In this document: positions 26,104-33,696 of the stretch, piece after piece
Layout: every line of letters starts with the position of its first letter
Numbering within the stretch: the first letter of the stretch is position 1
From: Niabella sp.
GTDB lineage: Bacteria; Bacteroidota; Bacteroidia; Chitinophagales; Chitinophagaceae
Reading direction: 5' to 3'
Length of the DNA: 64,000 nt
Assembly (NCBI GenBank): GCA_017744715.1
Contig: JAGIAT010000001.1
Span: 434,001 to 498,000 of the forward strand
Translations under genes and position numbers: made by a program
The notes under the pieces: generated by a model
What the model was told of the DNA's origin: nothing
Seen by the model: only the letters and a program-made list of their open reading frames with translations
Database searches by the model: none

Positions 26104-28962
26104 ATGCCCAAAGATACTTCCATTAAAACGGTACTGATTATCGGTTCCGGTCCTATTGTAATAGGTCAGGCTTGTGAATTTGACTACTCCGGCACCCAGG
26201 CCGCCCGCAGTTTGCGGGAAGAGGGGATCAAAGTGATCCTGGTCAACAGCAACCCTGCCACTATTATGACCGACCCGATGATGGCAGACCGTGTATACCT
26301 TTTGCCGCTGAACACCGAGAGTATTGAACAGATCCTGAAGGAAAATGATATTGACGCGGTATTGCCCACAATGGGAGGCCAAACCGCATTGAACCTTTGT
26401 AAAGAAGCCGAAGAACTGGGACTTTGGAAAGAATACAACGTGCGGCTTATTGGTGTGGATATCAAGGCCATCGATAAGGCTGAAGACCGGGAGTTATTTC
26501 GGCAGTGGATGATTGAACTGGGGATCCAGGTGGCTACGGCAAAAACGGCCAACTCCTTCCTGGAAGGAAAAGAATTTGCCCAGGAGATCGGTTTTCCGCT
26601 GGTGATACGGCCTTCTTTTACCCTTGGCGGCACCGGTGGTGGCTTTGTACATGATAAAGATGAGCTGGATGAAGCCCTGAACCGGGGTTTACAGGCGTCG
26701 CCCATTCATGAGGTGTTGGTGGAAAAGGCAGTGCTGGGCTGGAAGGAATTTGAGCTGGAGCTGTTGAGAGATGCAGCCAATAATGTGTGCATTATTTGTA
26801 CGGTAGAAAATTTCGATCCGATGGGCGTGCACACCGGTGATTCCATTACCGTAGCACCTTCCATGACGCTGAGTGATACCGGTATGCAGCTGATGCGGAA
26901 TACAGCCATCCGGATGATGCGCGACCTGGGCAATTTTGCAGGCGGCTGTAACGTGCAGTTTGCCATGAATCCCGAAACGGAAGAGATCATCGCCATTGAA
27001 ATCAACCCAAGGGTGAGCCGTTCTTCGGCACTGGCCTCAAAAGCTACCGGGTACCCGATCGCAAAAATAGCCGCTAAGCTGGCCATTGGTTATAACCTGG
27101 ATGAACTGGAAAACCAGATCACCAAAACCACTTCCGCTTATTTTGAACCGGCACTGGACTATGTGATTGTAAAAATCCCCCGCTGGAATTTTGATAAATT
27201 TAAAGGAGCCAATGATACCCTGGGCCTGCAGATGAAGAGTGTGGGTGAGGTGATGGCCATCGGCCGCAGCTTTAATGAAGCGGTACAGAAAGCCTGCCAG
27301 AGTCTTGAAAATAACGCCATCGGCCTGGGATATTATGGTAAAAGCCTGATGCGGGCGGAAGAACTGCTGGAATATATTAAAACGCCAAAATGGGACCGTA
27401 TTTTCCGCATTAAAGATGCCCTGATGGCCGGAGTATCCGTGGGAACCATTTCTAAAGCCACCAATGGTATCGATCGCTGGTTCCTTTCGGAGATCCAGAA
27501 ACTTTGCGTGCTGGAAAAGAAAATTGCGGAATATAACCTGGATACACTGCCGGCCGACCTGTTGCGGGATGCCAAAGTGAACGGGTTCAGCGATGCCCAG
27601 ATTGCCGAGATCATGGGACATGGAAATACAGAAGAAGCGGTGTATGCCCGCAGAAAAGAACTGGGTATCAACCGGGTTTATAAGATGGTGGATACCTGCA
27701 GCGCCGAATTTGAAGCTAAAACCCCTTATTTCTATTCTACGTTTGATGCGCCTGCCAAATCCGATCTGAGCGCCGGTGACCTGGTGCACAACGAATCAAA
27801 AGTTTCTGACCGCAAAAAGATCATTGTACTGGGCAGCGGGCCAAACCGTATTGGCCAGGGTATTGAGTTCGACTACTGCTGTGTACACGGACTGCTGGCT
27901 ATTAAAGAGGCGGGTTATGAGGCCATCATGATGAACTGTAACCCAGAAACGGTGAGCACCGATTTCGATATGGCCGATAAGCTGTACTTTGAGCCGGTAT
28001 ACTGGGAGCATGTGCGTGAACTGATCGAATATGAAAAACCCGTGGGCGTGATCGTGCAGCTGGGCGGACAAACAGCCCTGAAACTGGCTGAAAAGATCAA
28101 AGACATGGGGGTGGAAATTATGGGTACCAGCTTTGATAATATGGACATCGCCGAAGACCGCGGCCGGTTTAGCGATATGCTGAAGGAATTAAAGATCCCT
28201 TACCCTGAATACGGCTCGGCCTGGACGGTGGATGAAGCGGTGCAGATCGCTAACCGCGTGGGCTACCCGGTACTGGTGCGTCCTTCCTATGTGTTGGGCG
28301 GACAACGGATGCGGATCGTGCTGAACGATGATGAGGTGGAAAGAGCGGTGATCAGCCTGCTGAAACACATCCCGGGTAATAAGATCCTGATCGATCATTT
28401 CCTGGACCGTTGCCAGGAAGCGGAAGTGGATGCGATTTATGATGGCGAAAATTTCCATGTAATGGGTGTGATGGAGCATATTGAACCCGCCGGTATTCAC
28501 AGTGGAGACAGTAATGCGGTATTGCCGGCCTTCAATCTTTCCCCGATGGAGGTAACCACGATGGAGCATTATGCGGAAAAGATAGCCAGGGCACTGGGCA
28601 TCCGGGGTTTGATCAACATCCAGTTTGCCATTAAAGATGGCACTGTGTATGTGATTGAAGCCAACCCGCGCGCATCGCGTACCACGCCGTTCATTGCCAA
28701 AGCCTACCAGATCCCTTACCTGAACATTGCCACCAAGGTAATGATCGGGGCCAACAAGCTTACCGACTTCAAGTTTGAGAAAAAACTGAACGGTTATGCA
28801 ATAAAGGAGCCGGTATTTAGCTTCAACAAATTCCCGGGGGTAAACAAAGAGCTCGGACCCGAAATGAAGAGCACCGGTGAAGCCATCCGCTTTATCAAAA
28901 ACCTGAAAGATCCTTATTTCAGACAATTGTATAAAGACCGGAGCATGTTCCTGAGCAAGTAA
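26104..28962 (+). CDS. carB: Carbamoyl-phosphate synthase large subunit, lacking the MGS domain
   Basis: A 952-residue large subunit that makes carbamoyl phosphate from ammonia, bicarbonate and two ATP for pyrimidine and arginine synthesis. Both halves are present: the N-terminal half starts IIGSGPIVIGQACEFDYSGTQ and the C-terminal half starts at about 577 (VLGSGPNRIGQGIEFDY), each with its ATP-grasp lid region. The protein ends soon after the second ATP-grasp at DRSMFLSK. It is about 120 residues shorter than the E. coli enzyme and lacks the C-terminal MGS allosteric domain. UMP and ornithine control of the usual kind is therefore not expected. carA is not adjacent. Confidence 0.97.
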   Translation: MPKDTSIKTVLIIGSGPIVIGQACEFDYSGTQAARSLREEGIKVILVNSNPATIMTDPMMADRVYLLPLNTESIEQILKENDIDAVLPTMGGQTALNLCKEAEELGLWKEYNVRLIGVDIKAIDKAEDRELFRQWMIELGIQVATAKTANSFLEGKEFAQEIGFPLVIRPSFTLGGTGGGFVHDKDELDEALNRGLQASPIHEVLVEKAVLGWKEFELELLRDAANNVCIICTVENFDPMGVHTGDSITVAPSMTLSDTGMQLMRNTAIRMMRDLGNFAGGCNVQFAMNPETEEIIAIEINPRVSRSSALASKATGYPIAKIAAKLAIGYNLDELENQITKTTSAYFEPALDYVIVKIPRWNFDKFKGANDTLGLQMKSVGEVMAIGRSFNEAVQKACQSLENNAIGLGYYGKSLMRAEELLEYIKTPKWDRIFRIKDALMAGVSVGTISKATNGIDRWFLSEIQKLCVLEKKIAEYNLDTLPADLLRDAKVNGFSDAQIAEIMGHGNTEEAVYARRKELGINRVYKMVDTCSAEFEAKTPYFYSTFDAPAKSDLSAGDLVHNESKVSDRKKIIVLGSGPNRIGQGIEFDYCCVHGLLAIKEAGYEAIMMNCNPETVSTDFDMADKLYFEPVYWEHVRELIEYEKPVGVIVQLGGQTALKLAEKIKDMGVEIMGTSFDNMDIAEDRGRFSDMLKELKIPYPEYGSAWTVDEAVQIANRVGYPVLVRPSYVLGGQRMRIVLNDDEVERAVISLLKHIPGNKILIDHFLDRCQEAEVDAIYDGENFHVMGVMEHIEPAGIHSGDSNAVLPAFNLSPMEVTTMEHYAEKIARALGIRGLINIQFAIKDGTVYVIEANPRASRTTPFIAKAYQIPYLNIATKVMIGANKLTDFKFEKKLNGYAIKEPVFSFNKFPGVNKELGPEMKSTGEAIRFIKNLKDPYFRQLYKDRSMFLSK

Positions 28963-28969
28963 ACAATAT

Positions 28970-29021
28970 GCTATGCGGGACTTCAAGTTTATGTTATGCG
29001 GGACTTCAAGTCCCGCATAAC
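28970..29021. repeat. Palindromic element after carB, with a partial copy
   Basis: A perfect 14-bp inverted repeat with a one-base centre: GTTATGCGGGACTT (28993-29006) and AAGTCCCGCATAAC (29008-29021), followed by TGTTTTT. A second, partial copy of the left arm (TATGCGGGACTTCAAGTT) sits at 28972-28989. It could end carB transcription, but a complete palindrome beside a truncated copy is more like a REP-type extragenic repeat. Confidence 0.65.
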
Positions 29022-29065
29022 TGTTTTTATCGTATTTTCACTGCTTAATTATTGAGATCCATTTT

Positions 29066-30151
29066 ATGACGCATAAACAAAAACCAGTTATCGGGATCAC
29101 TTCCGGAGACCTGAATGGTATTGGTATTGAGCTTATTGTAAAAACGTTTGCAGATGCCCGCCTGCTGGATATTTGTACACCTGTTATTTTTGCCAATAAT
29201 AAAGCGGTGAATTTTTACAGGAAAACAGTGGCCGAAAGCAATTTCAGCTTCTTCCATACCCGGGAATTTGAGAAGATCAATCCCAAACAGGTAACCATCT
29301 TTAATTGCTGGGAAGAAGAGGTGAACATTACACCCGGGACATTAAATGAAACCGGTGGCCGCTATGCGGTAACCTCCCTGGAAGCGGCTATTGGCGCGTT
29401 AAAGGAAAAAAAGATCGACGGACTGGTAACGGCGCCCATTCACAAAACCAATGTGCAGTCGGAACAGTTTTCATACACCGGGCATACCCCTTACCTCAAA
29501 GCCAGCTTCAACGCCAAAGATGTGGTGATGATGATGTGTGCTGAAAATATGCGCGTGGCGCTGGTAACTGAGCATGTGCCCATCAGTGAAGTGGCGAAAC
29601 ATATTACGGCAGAGGCGATCCTGAGCAAACTGGCGATCATCCACAGCAGCCTGCAGCAGGATTTTGGTATCAGTAAGCCGCGGATTGCCGTGCTGGGGTT
29701 AAACCCTCATGCAGGAGATGAAGGGCTTGTTGGCAATGAAGAGCAAACGATTATTGCCCCGGCGGTCAAACAGGCACGGAACCGGAACATCCTGGCTTTT
29801 GGCCCCTACAGCGCCGATGCTTTTTTTGCCCGGGGACAATACGAAAAATTTGACGCAGTACTGGCTATGTACCACGACCAGGGACTGATTCCTTTTAAGT
29901 CCCTGGCACAGGGTGAAGGGGTGAACTATACCGCAGGACTGGAAGTTGTACGTACTTCACCGGATCATGGAGTGGCCTTTGATATCGCCGGTAAGGGGCG
30001 GGCCGATGCCGGTTCGTTCCTGCAGGCCGTTTATACCTGCGCCGATATCATCAGCCAGCGTGCGGAGTATGGAGCGCAGCGTGCCAACCCGTTACGTAAA
30101 GTATCACCGGAAGTGGTTTCCCGGTTGGAAGATGAAAAAATAGAAGAATAA
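29066..30151 (+). CDS. pdxA: 4-hydroxythreonine-4-phosphate dehydrogenase
   Basis: A 361-residue PdxA enzyme, which oxidises 4-phosphohydroxy-threonine in the DXP-dependent route to pyridoxal phosphate. Family signatures are GITSGDLNGIGIELI at the N-terminus, GLVTAPIHKTNVQ, FSYTGHTPYL, LNPHAGDEG, and the metal-binding His in MYHDQGLIPFK near residue 271. Length is normal. The gene is on its own, followed closely by a terminator. Confidence 0.96.
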   Translation: MTHKQKPVIGITSGDLNGIGIELIVKTFADARLLDICTPVIFANNKAVNFYRKTVAESNFSFFHTREFEKINPKQVTIFNCWEEEVNITPGTLNETGGRYAVTSLEAAIGALKEKKIDGLVTAPIHKTNVQSEQFSYTGHTPYLKASFNAKDVVMMMCAENMRVALVTEHVPISEVAKHITAEAILSKLAIIHSSLQQDFGISKPRIAVLGLNPHAGDEGLVGNEEQTIIAPAVKQARNRNILAFGPYSADAFFARGQYEKFDAVLAMYHDQGLIPFKSLAQGEGVNYTAGLEVVRTSPDHGVAFDIAGKGRADAGSFLQAVYTCADIISQRAEYGAQRANPLRKVSPEVVSRLEDEKIEE

Positions 30152-30176
30152 AAGAACGGTACTGTAAAAATATCAG

Positions 30177-30207
30177 ATCCTGCCGGCACCCGGCGGGATT
30201 TTTTTTG
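30177..30207 (+). terminator. Terminator of pdxA
   Basis: ATCCTGCCGG (30177-30186) pairs with CCGGCGGGAT (30190-30199), with one G-T pair and a very short loop, followed by T8. It begins 26 bases after the pdxA stop. Confidence 0.85.
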
Positions 30208-30254
30208 AAGCCAATGAGGCATAAAACACAGAAGTTTTGAATGCCTTGCTCGTA

Positions 30255-30579
30255 AATTTTCAGCGTTGCAGCGGCACAGGCCTATAAACATTGAGTAAAA
30301 CGAAAAACGAAGAGATCGTTTTAGATCTGGCTGATTTCCTCATTACTCAATGCCTACGGCGGCACAGAACGTTCCCTCAGCATTGGATAAAACTGTTTTG
30401 CTGTTTTTGGCAGTAATAATTTGCGGAGCCGCTAATGCTGAATTTTTAGCGTTTCAGTAACATAACACTGAAAATGAGCAGGGTGTAAAAAAAATAAGAG
30501 GGGGTACGATGATCTGGAAAGATCCGGTAGCCCACTCTTAAGCCCTCTAAACCGTAGTAAAAGTAGGACGCTGAAAATT
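30255..30579. other. Multi-hairpin 325-bp element of unknown nature
   Basis: The 596-bp gap between pdxA and the M48 gene has no likely protein gene. A 12-bp perfect inverted repeat, AATTTTCAGCGT (30255-30266) and ACGCTGAAAATT (30568-30579), brackets four nested hairpins. These are CATTGAGTAA/TTACTCAATG (30289-30298, 30343-30352); TCAGCATT/AATGCTGA (30377-30384, 30434-30441); TTTCAGT/ACTGAAA (30452-30458, 30467-30473); and a long one from TAAGAG (30495) to CTCTTA (30540) with a GATCT/AGATC tip. It could be a structured RNA or a miniature inverted-repeat element. No known family is recognised. Confidence 0.4.
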
Positions 30580-30696
30580 CTGTTTTAAAATTATTCGATG
30601 AATGCCCCGATTTTTAAGCCCGGAGCGGCGAAAAAAAAGGTAAAGCAAAACGGTGTTTCCCGGTTTTTGTTGTTCCGGAACTTTTTGGCTGCAGGC

Positions 30697-30723
30697 ACAA
30701 AAAAGCGATCCCGGGGGGATCGC
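30697..30723 (-). terminator. Terminator of the M48 gene
   Basis: On the minus strand GCGATCC (30723-30717) pairs with GGATCGC (30711-30705) through seven pairs, followed by T6. It lies 25 bases after the M48 stop. Confidence 0.85.
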
Positions 30724-30747
30724 TGCAGCGATTGCTTATGCATCAGA

Positions 30748-31524
30748 TTATTTCTTATAAAGCCCGTCCTGCTTTGCTTTTTCTTCTACTTTGGCGGCGC
30801 GGTCTTTACTGTCCGGGTGGCTGCTCAGCATCTTCTCCGTATTGCTGGCCTTGGCACCGCCGCTTAGTTCGGCCAGTTTGTTAAAGGCGCTGGCCATTGC
30901 CATTACATTATAACCGTTGCGTTTTAGGAAATCATATCCGTAAGCGTCTGCTTCCGATTCCTGTTTGCGGCTGTACTTCGACTCAAGAATGGCATTGGCA
31001 AACTGGCCCAGCTGGCTTTGGCTTAATTGTGCTACAGCTCCTGACTGGGAGGCTGCGGCATCCGTAATCGCCGCTCTTTTATAAGCTGCGCGGATGGCAT
31101 CCCTTGTATCCTTGTTCTTTACATGCCCGATCTCATGGCCAATCACCGACAGGATTTCTTCATCGGTCATCAGATCCATCAGTGCTGCAAACACCCGGAT
31201 GCTGCCATCGGCGCAGGCAAAGGCATTGATATCTTTTACCATATAAACCTTGTAGTTCAGGTTCAATCCGTCTTCACTTTTATGTTTTGCAAAGATCTTG
31301 TTTAGTCGAACGGCATATGGATCATCCGCCTTTGCCACCGGGTTGTTAGCGTCCATCCATTCTACAGCCTGGCTGGCCAGTTTGGCGGCATCGGCATCGC
31401 TGAATGTAGCGGCTTTTACACCTTTTTCTGCGGCGCCAATGGTTTTTGAGTTGAGTTTGAATTGAGCAGATGAAGTGGTGCCCAGTGTTGCAAGGATAGC
31501 GATTGATAGTACGACTTTCTTCAT
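30748..31524 (-). CDS. Secreted M48-family metallopeptidase
   Basis: A 258-residue exported protein with a signal peptide (VLSIAILATLGTTSSAQ). The zinc site HExxH is in LSVIGHEIGHVKNKD near residue 130. The third ligand Glu is in the SRKQESEADAYGYD run near 190, the M48 order. The C-terminus has the SSHPDSKDRAAKVEEKA motif common in periplasmic M48 proteases, which are likely in outer-membrane quality control (as BepA/LoiP). A good promoter lies just upstream, overlapping the end of the NadR-like gene. Confidence 0.93.
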   Translation of the reverse strand: MKKVVLSIAILATLGTTSSAQFKLNSKTIGAAEKGVKAATFSDADAAKLASQAVEWMDANNPVAKADDPYAVRLNKIFAKHKSEDGLNLNYKVYMVKDINAFACADGSIRVFAALMDLMTDEEILSVIGHEIGHVKNKDTRDAIRAAYKRAAITDAAASQSGAVAQLSQSQLGQFANAILESKYSRKQESEADAYGYDFLKRNGYNVMAMASAFNKLAELSGGAKASNTEKMLSSHPDSKDRAAKVEEKAKQDGLYKK

Positions 31525-31553
31525 GTTTTTCGGTTTGGTGATAAATTTTGCGC

Positions 31554-31581
31554 CAAAACTAAGGGGTTTCTGTTAAAACAA
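31554..31581 (-). promoter_or_regulatory. Promoter of the M48 gene
   Basis: On the minus strand TAGTTTTG (31561-31554) is a perfect -7 element and TTG (31581-31579) sits 17 bases upstream as the -33. The ATG at 31524 is about 23 bases after the predicted transcription start. The element overlaps the stop codon of the preceding gene. Confidence 0.6.
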
Positions 31582-32128
31582 TATTACGAGATCCGGAATT
31601 CAGTAAGCCATCCACTGCGTTGATGGCCGTGTGAAGCCGGTTGACGCCCGATCCTTTAATTTCCGCCCACGGGGTGGCCTGATCGATCAGCAGCGATTTA
31701 TAGATCCTGAAGAGCTCCTCCCGGGTTTGAGGGTCGGGATATTCTCTCAAGGGGTCCGGTGCCCAGGGCAGGTCCGTATTACAAAGCAGGTAGAGGTCAT
31801 AGCGGCGCGCAGCAATCGCATCCAGAATAAAAGTGTGGCATTGATTAAAAACAAATTCGCACCACACCTTCATAACATACATATCCGTGTCAATAAATAG
31901 CGGGGATATGCCGGCGGTTCGTAGCCGCTGGCTGTATTGGTCTTCCAGCGCCAGCTGGCCCTTTGCAATCCACAGCAGGTCTTCATAGGTATAATCGTTC
32001 CCGTTTTCACCCAGGTAGGTCCGTGCATATTCCGGGCACCAGTCTGTTTGATAATGCCGGGCCAGGTCTGCGCAAAGCTTGCTTTTGCCGGTACTTTCGG
32101 GACCGATGATCACAATTTTTTTCAGCAT
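31559..32128 (-). CDS. NadR-like P-loop nucleotide kinase
   Basis: A 189-residue P-loop protein resembling the C-terminal ribosylnicotinamide kinase domain of NadR. Walker A is GPESTGKS at about residues 9-16. CPEYARTYLGENGNDYTYEDLLWIAKGQ, here split over the family-specific YART and DY signatures, and LFIDTDMYVMKVWCEF follow. There is no N-terminal adenylyltransferase or HTH part. I use the ATG at 32128; a GTG at 32146 would add six residues. Phosphorylation of nicotinamide riboside in NAD salvage is the family role and is not shown here. Confidence 0.85.
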   Translation of the reverse strand: MLKKIVIIGPESTGKSKLCADLARHYQTDWCPEYARTYLGENGNDYTYEDLLWIAKGQLALEDQYSQRLRTAGISPLFIDTDMYVMKVWCEFVFNQCHTFILDAIAARRYDLYLLCNTDLPWAPDPLREYPDPQTREELFRIYKSLLIDQATPWAEIKGSGVNRLHTAINAVDGLLNSGSRNIVLTETP

Positions 32129-32182
32129 GATTTTTTGAGTAGGCACATAATGAATGGATAAAAATAACAGCGGCAGCGCCGG

Positions 32183-32791
32183 TTAGCCGGGCGGATTCCG
32201 GTACCTGCGGATCGCACGCAGGTACCGCGGACCCTTTTTGATCCGGAACCGGGTAGGCATTTGTTTAAACCGCCCGTTGCGGTCGAAGGTCCATACTATA
32301 AAATGAAGATGGGGAAAATAAGTGTACCCCGTGTTGCCGCTGTACGCGATGGGCTGCCCCTTTTTAACCGTGTCGCCCACATTTACCAATACCCCGTTTT
32401 TTTGCAGATGCCAGTATCCGGCCCGTGAGCTGTCTGCATGCTGAATAACTACATAGTTGGCATGCACCCGGTTCGACTTTTTAATACCACCCTGGCTCCC
32501 GTCTTCTTTCAGCCGTACAACCACACCTTCTCTTGCCGCGCAAATGACAGAACCTACGGGCATTTTAAAATCGAGGGCGGCCCGGCGCTTGTGGGTAAAC
32601 TGCGTAAAATAACCCTGTACCAGGGTGTGGCGCACCCCTTTGGGATAAGGCAGGTCGTAAATGAAGGAACTGGTATCAATGATTTTTCCCCTTTGAAGCC
32701 GGTGCGTTTCCCGGCGCAAAGGGTTGTTCATGTATCCACAGCTGCCTGATAAAACAGCCATGGCCAGGGATATGAGGACGATCAAACGCAT
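32183..32791 (-). CDS. M23-family peptidase lipoprotein
   Basis: A 202-residue lipoprotein with a lipobox (LSGSC near residue 18) and an M23/LytM domain. RAALDFKMPVGSVICAAREGVVV has the Asp that follows the first zinc site, with Arg in the usual His position. HLHFIVW, near 165, is the HxH motif, and the Gly-rich GQPIAYSGNTGYT loop is intact. The loss of the first His may reduce or abolish activity. It belongs to the same minus-strand run as the kinase and M48 genes. Confidence 0.85.
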   Translation of the reverse strand: MRLIVLISLAMAVLSGSCGYMNNPLRRETHRLQRGKIIDTSSFIYDLPYPKGVRHTLVQGYFTQFTHKRRAALDFKMPVGSVICAAREGVVVRLKEDGSQGGIKKSNRVHANYVVIQHADSSRAGYWHLQKNGVLVNVGDTVKKGQPIAYSGNTGYTYFPHLHFIVWTFDRNGRFKQMPTRFRIKKGPRYLRAIRRYRNPPG

Positions 32792-32845
32792 TAAAAAAGC
32801 GCCACCGGTACCGGTGACGCCAACAAATGTATTGATTCTGATGGA

Positions 32846-33442
32846 TTATTCAGCTTCTGCCACTACTTCCTTTACTTCCGGGATCATGCGTTTCATCATT
32901 CCCTCGATGCCCGCTTTGAGCGTGATCATGGAAGACGGACATCCGCTACAGCTGCCCTGCATCATCAGGTTTACCACACCATCGTTGTAGCTGCGGAACT
33001 GAATGGCCCCGCCATCCATTTCAACGGCTGGTTTTACATAATTCTCCAACAGCTCCTTAATGCGTTTTACCACATCATCGTCGTCTGCAGACACTTCATT
33101 GCTGCTTTCTTTTTTAACCGTAACAACTTCGTCTTCATTGATTACCACTTTGCCCTCCTCCAGGTAGTCTTTTAAAAACTGGCGGATCGAAGGCGTTACA
33201 TCCTGCCATTCCGCGTCGGTGGTTTTGGTAAGGGTTACAAAGTTGCTGGCTATGAAAACAGCTTTTATAAATGGAAAACCAAACAGTTCGGTGGCAAGCG
33301 GCGAAGGCTTGGCCGATTCTGCATCCGGAAAATCAATGCTTTTACCGGGGTACAATAATTTGTTGGCCACAAACTTCATTGTTTCCGGGTTCGGAGTCAT
33401 TTCTGTATAAATACTGATCACTGGATTACCTGTTTTTATCAT
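32846..33442 (-). CDS. Nfu-type iron-sulfur carrier (NifU family)
   Basis: A 198-residue Fe-S scaffold/carrier. The N-terminal Nfu_N domain has TEMTPNPETMKFVANK and the C-terminal NifU-like domain has MQGSCSGCPSSMITLKAGIEGMM, with CSGC giving the two Cys that bind the cluster at the dimer interface. The two domains are joined by an acidic linker (SADDDDVVKRIKELLEN). A perfect -7 element lies 20 bases upstream. It delivers 4Fe-4S clusters to apo-enzymes. Confidence 0.94.
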   Translation of the reverse strand: MIKTGNPVISIYTEMTPNPETMKFVANKLLYPGKSIDFPDAESAKPSPLATELFGFPFIKAVFIASNFVTLTKTTDAEWQDVTPSIRQFLKDYLEEGKVVINEDEVVTVKKESSNEVSADDDDVVKRIKELLENYVKPAVEMDGGAIQFRSYNDGVVNLMMQGSCSGCPSSMITLKAGIEGMMKRMIPEVKEVVAEAE

Positions 33443-33462
33443 GATATGCTGCTATTAATTTA

Positions 33463-33470
33463 CAAAATTA
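33463..33470 (-). promoter_or_regulatory. -7 element of the nfu gene
   Basis: On the minus strand TAATTTTG is a perfect TAnnTTTG, giving a start at about 33456 and a 14-base leader before the ATG at 33442. No clear -33 is visible. Confidence 0.5.
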
Positions 33471-33696
33471 ACAATATTTGACCGTATTGGTTTAAAAGAG
33501 TCGCGCAGCATGGCATAACATTTTCGGGCCCCGGTTGCCGGTTGCATTTCCAGCAGACAAATTCCGGGTTTTACAGCTCCGAAAAATGCGATCCACCGTG
33601 AATAATCTGTATCTTGTCCTGAATATCCTGCAGGAACCTGCGGTTGCTCCGGGGCAGTCGGTAAATCCATACATCTGTTTGAGAAAAATTATTTAA

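Noticed and set aside
30255..30579. RNase P RNA or tmRNA
   Set aside because: The conserved RNase P core words and the tmRNA CCA end with tag ORF are absent.
30598..30867. 89-codon plus-strand open frame
   Set aside because: It runs through the M48 terminator and into the 3' end of the M48 gene on the other strand.
33455..33670. 71-codon minus-strand open frame upstream of nfu
   Set aside because: The nfu -7 element lies inside it and the composition is not protein-like.
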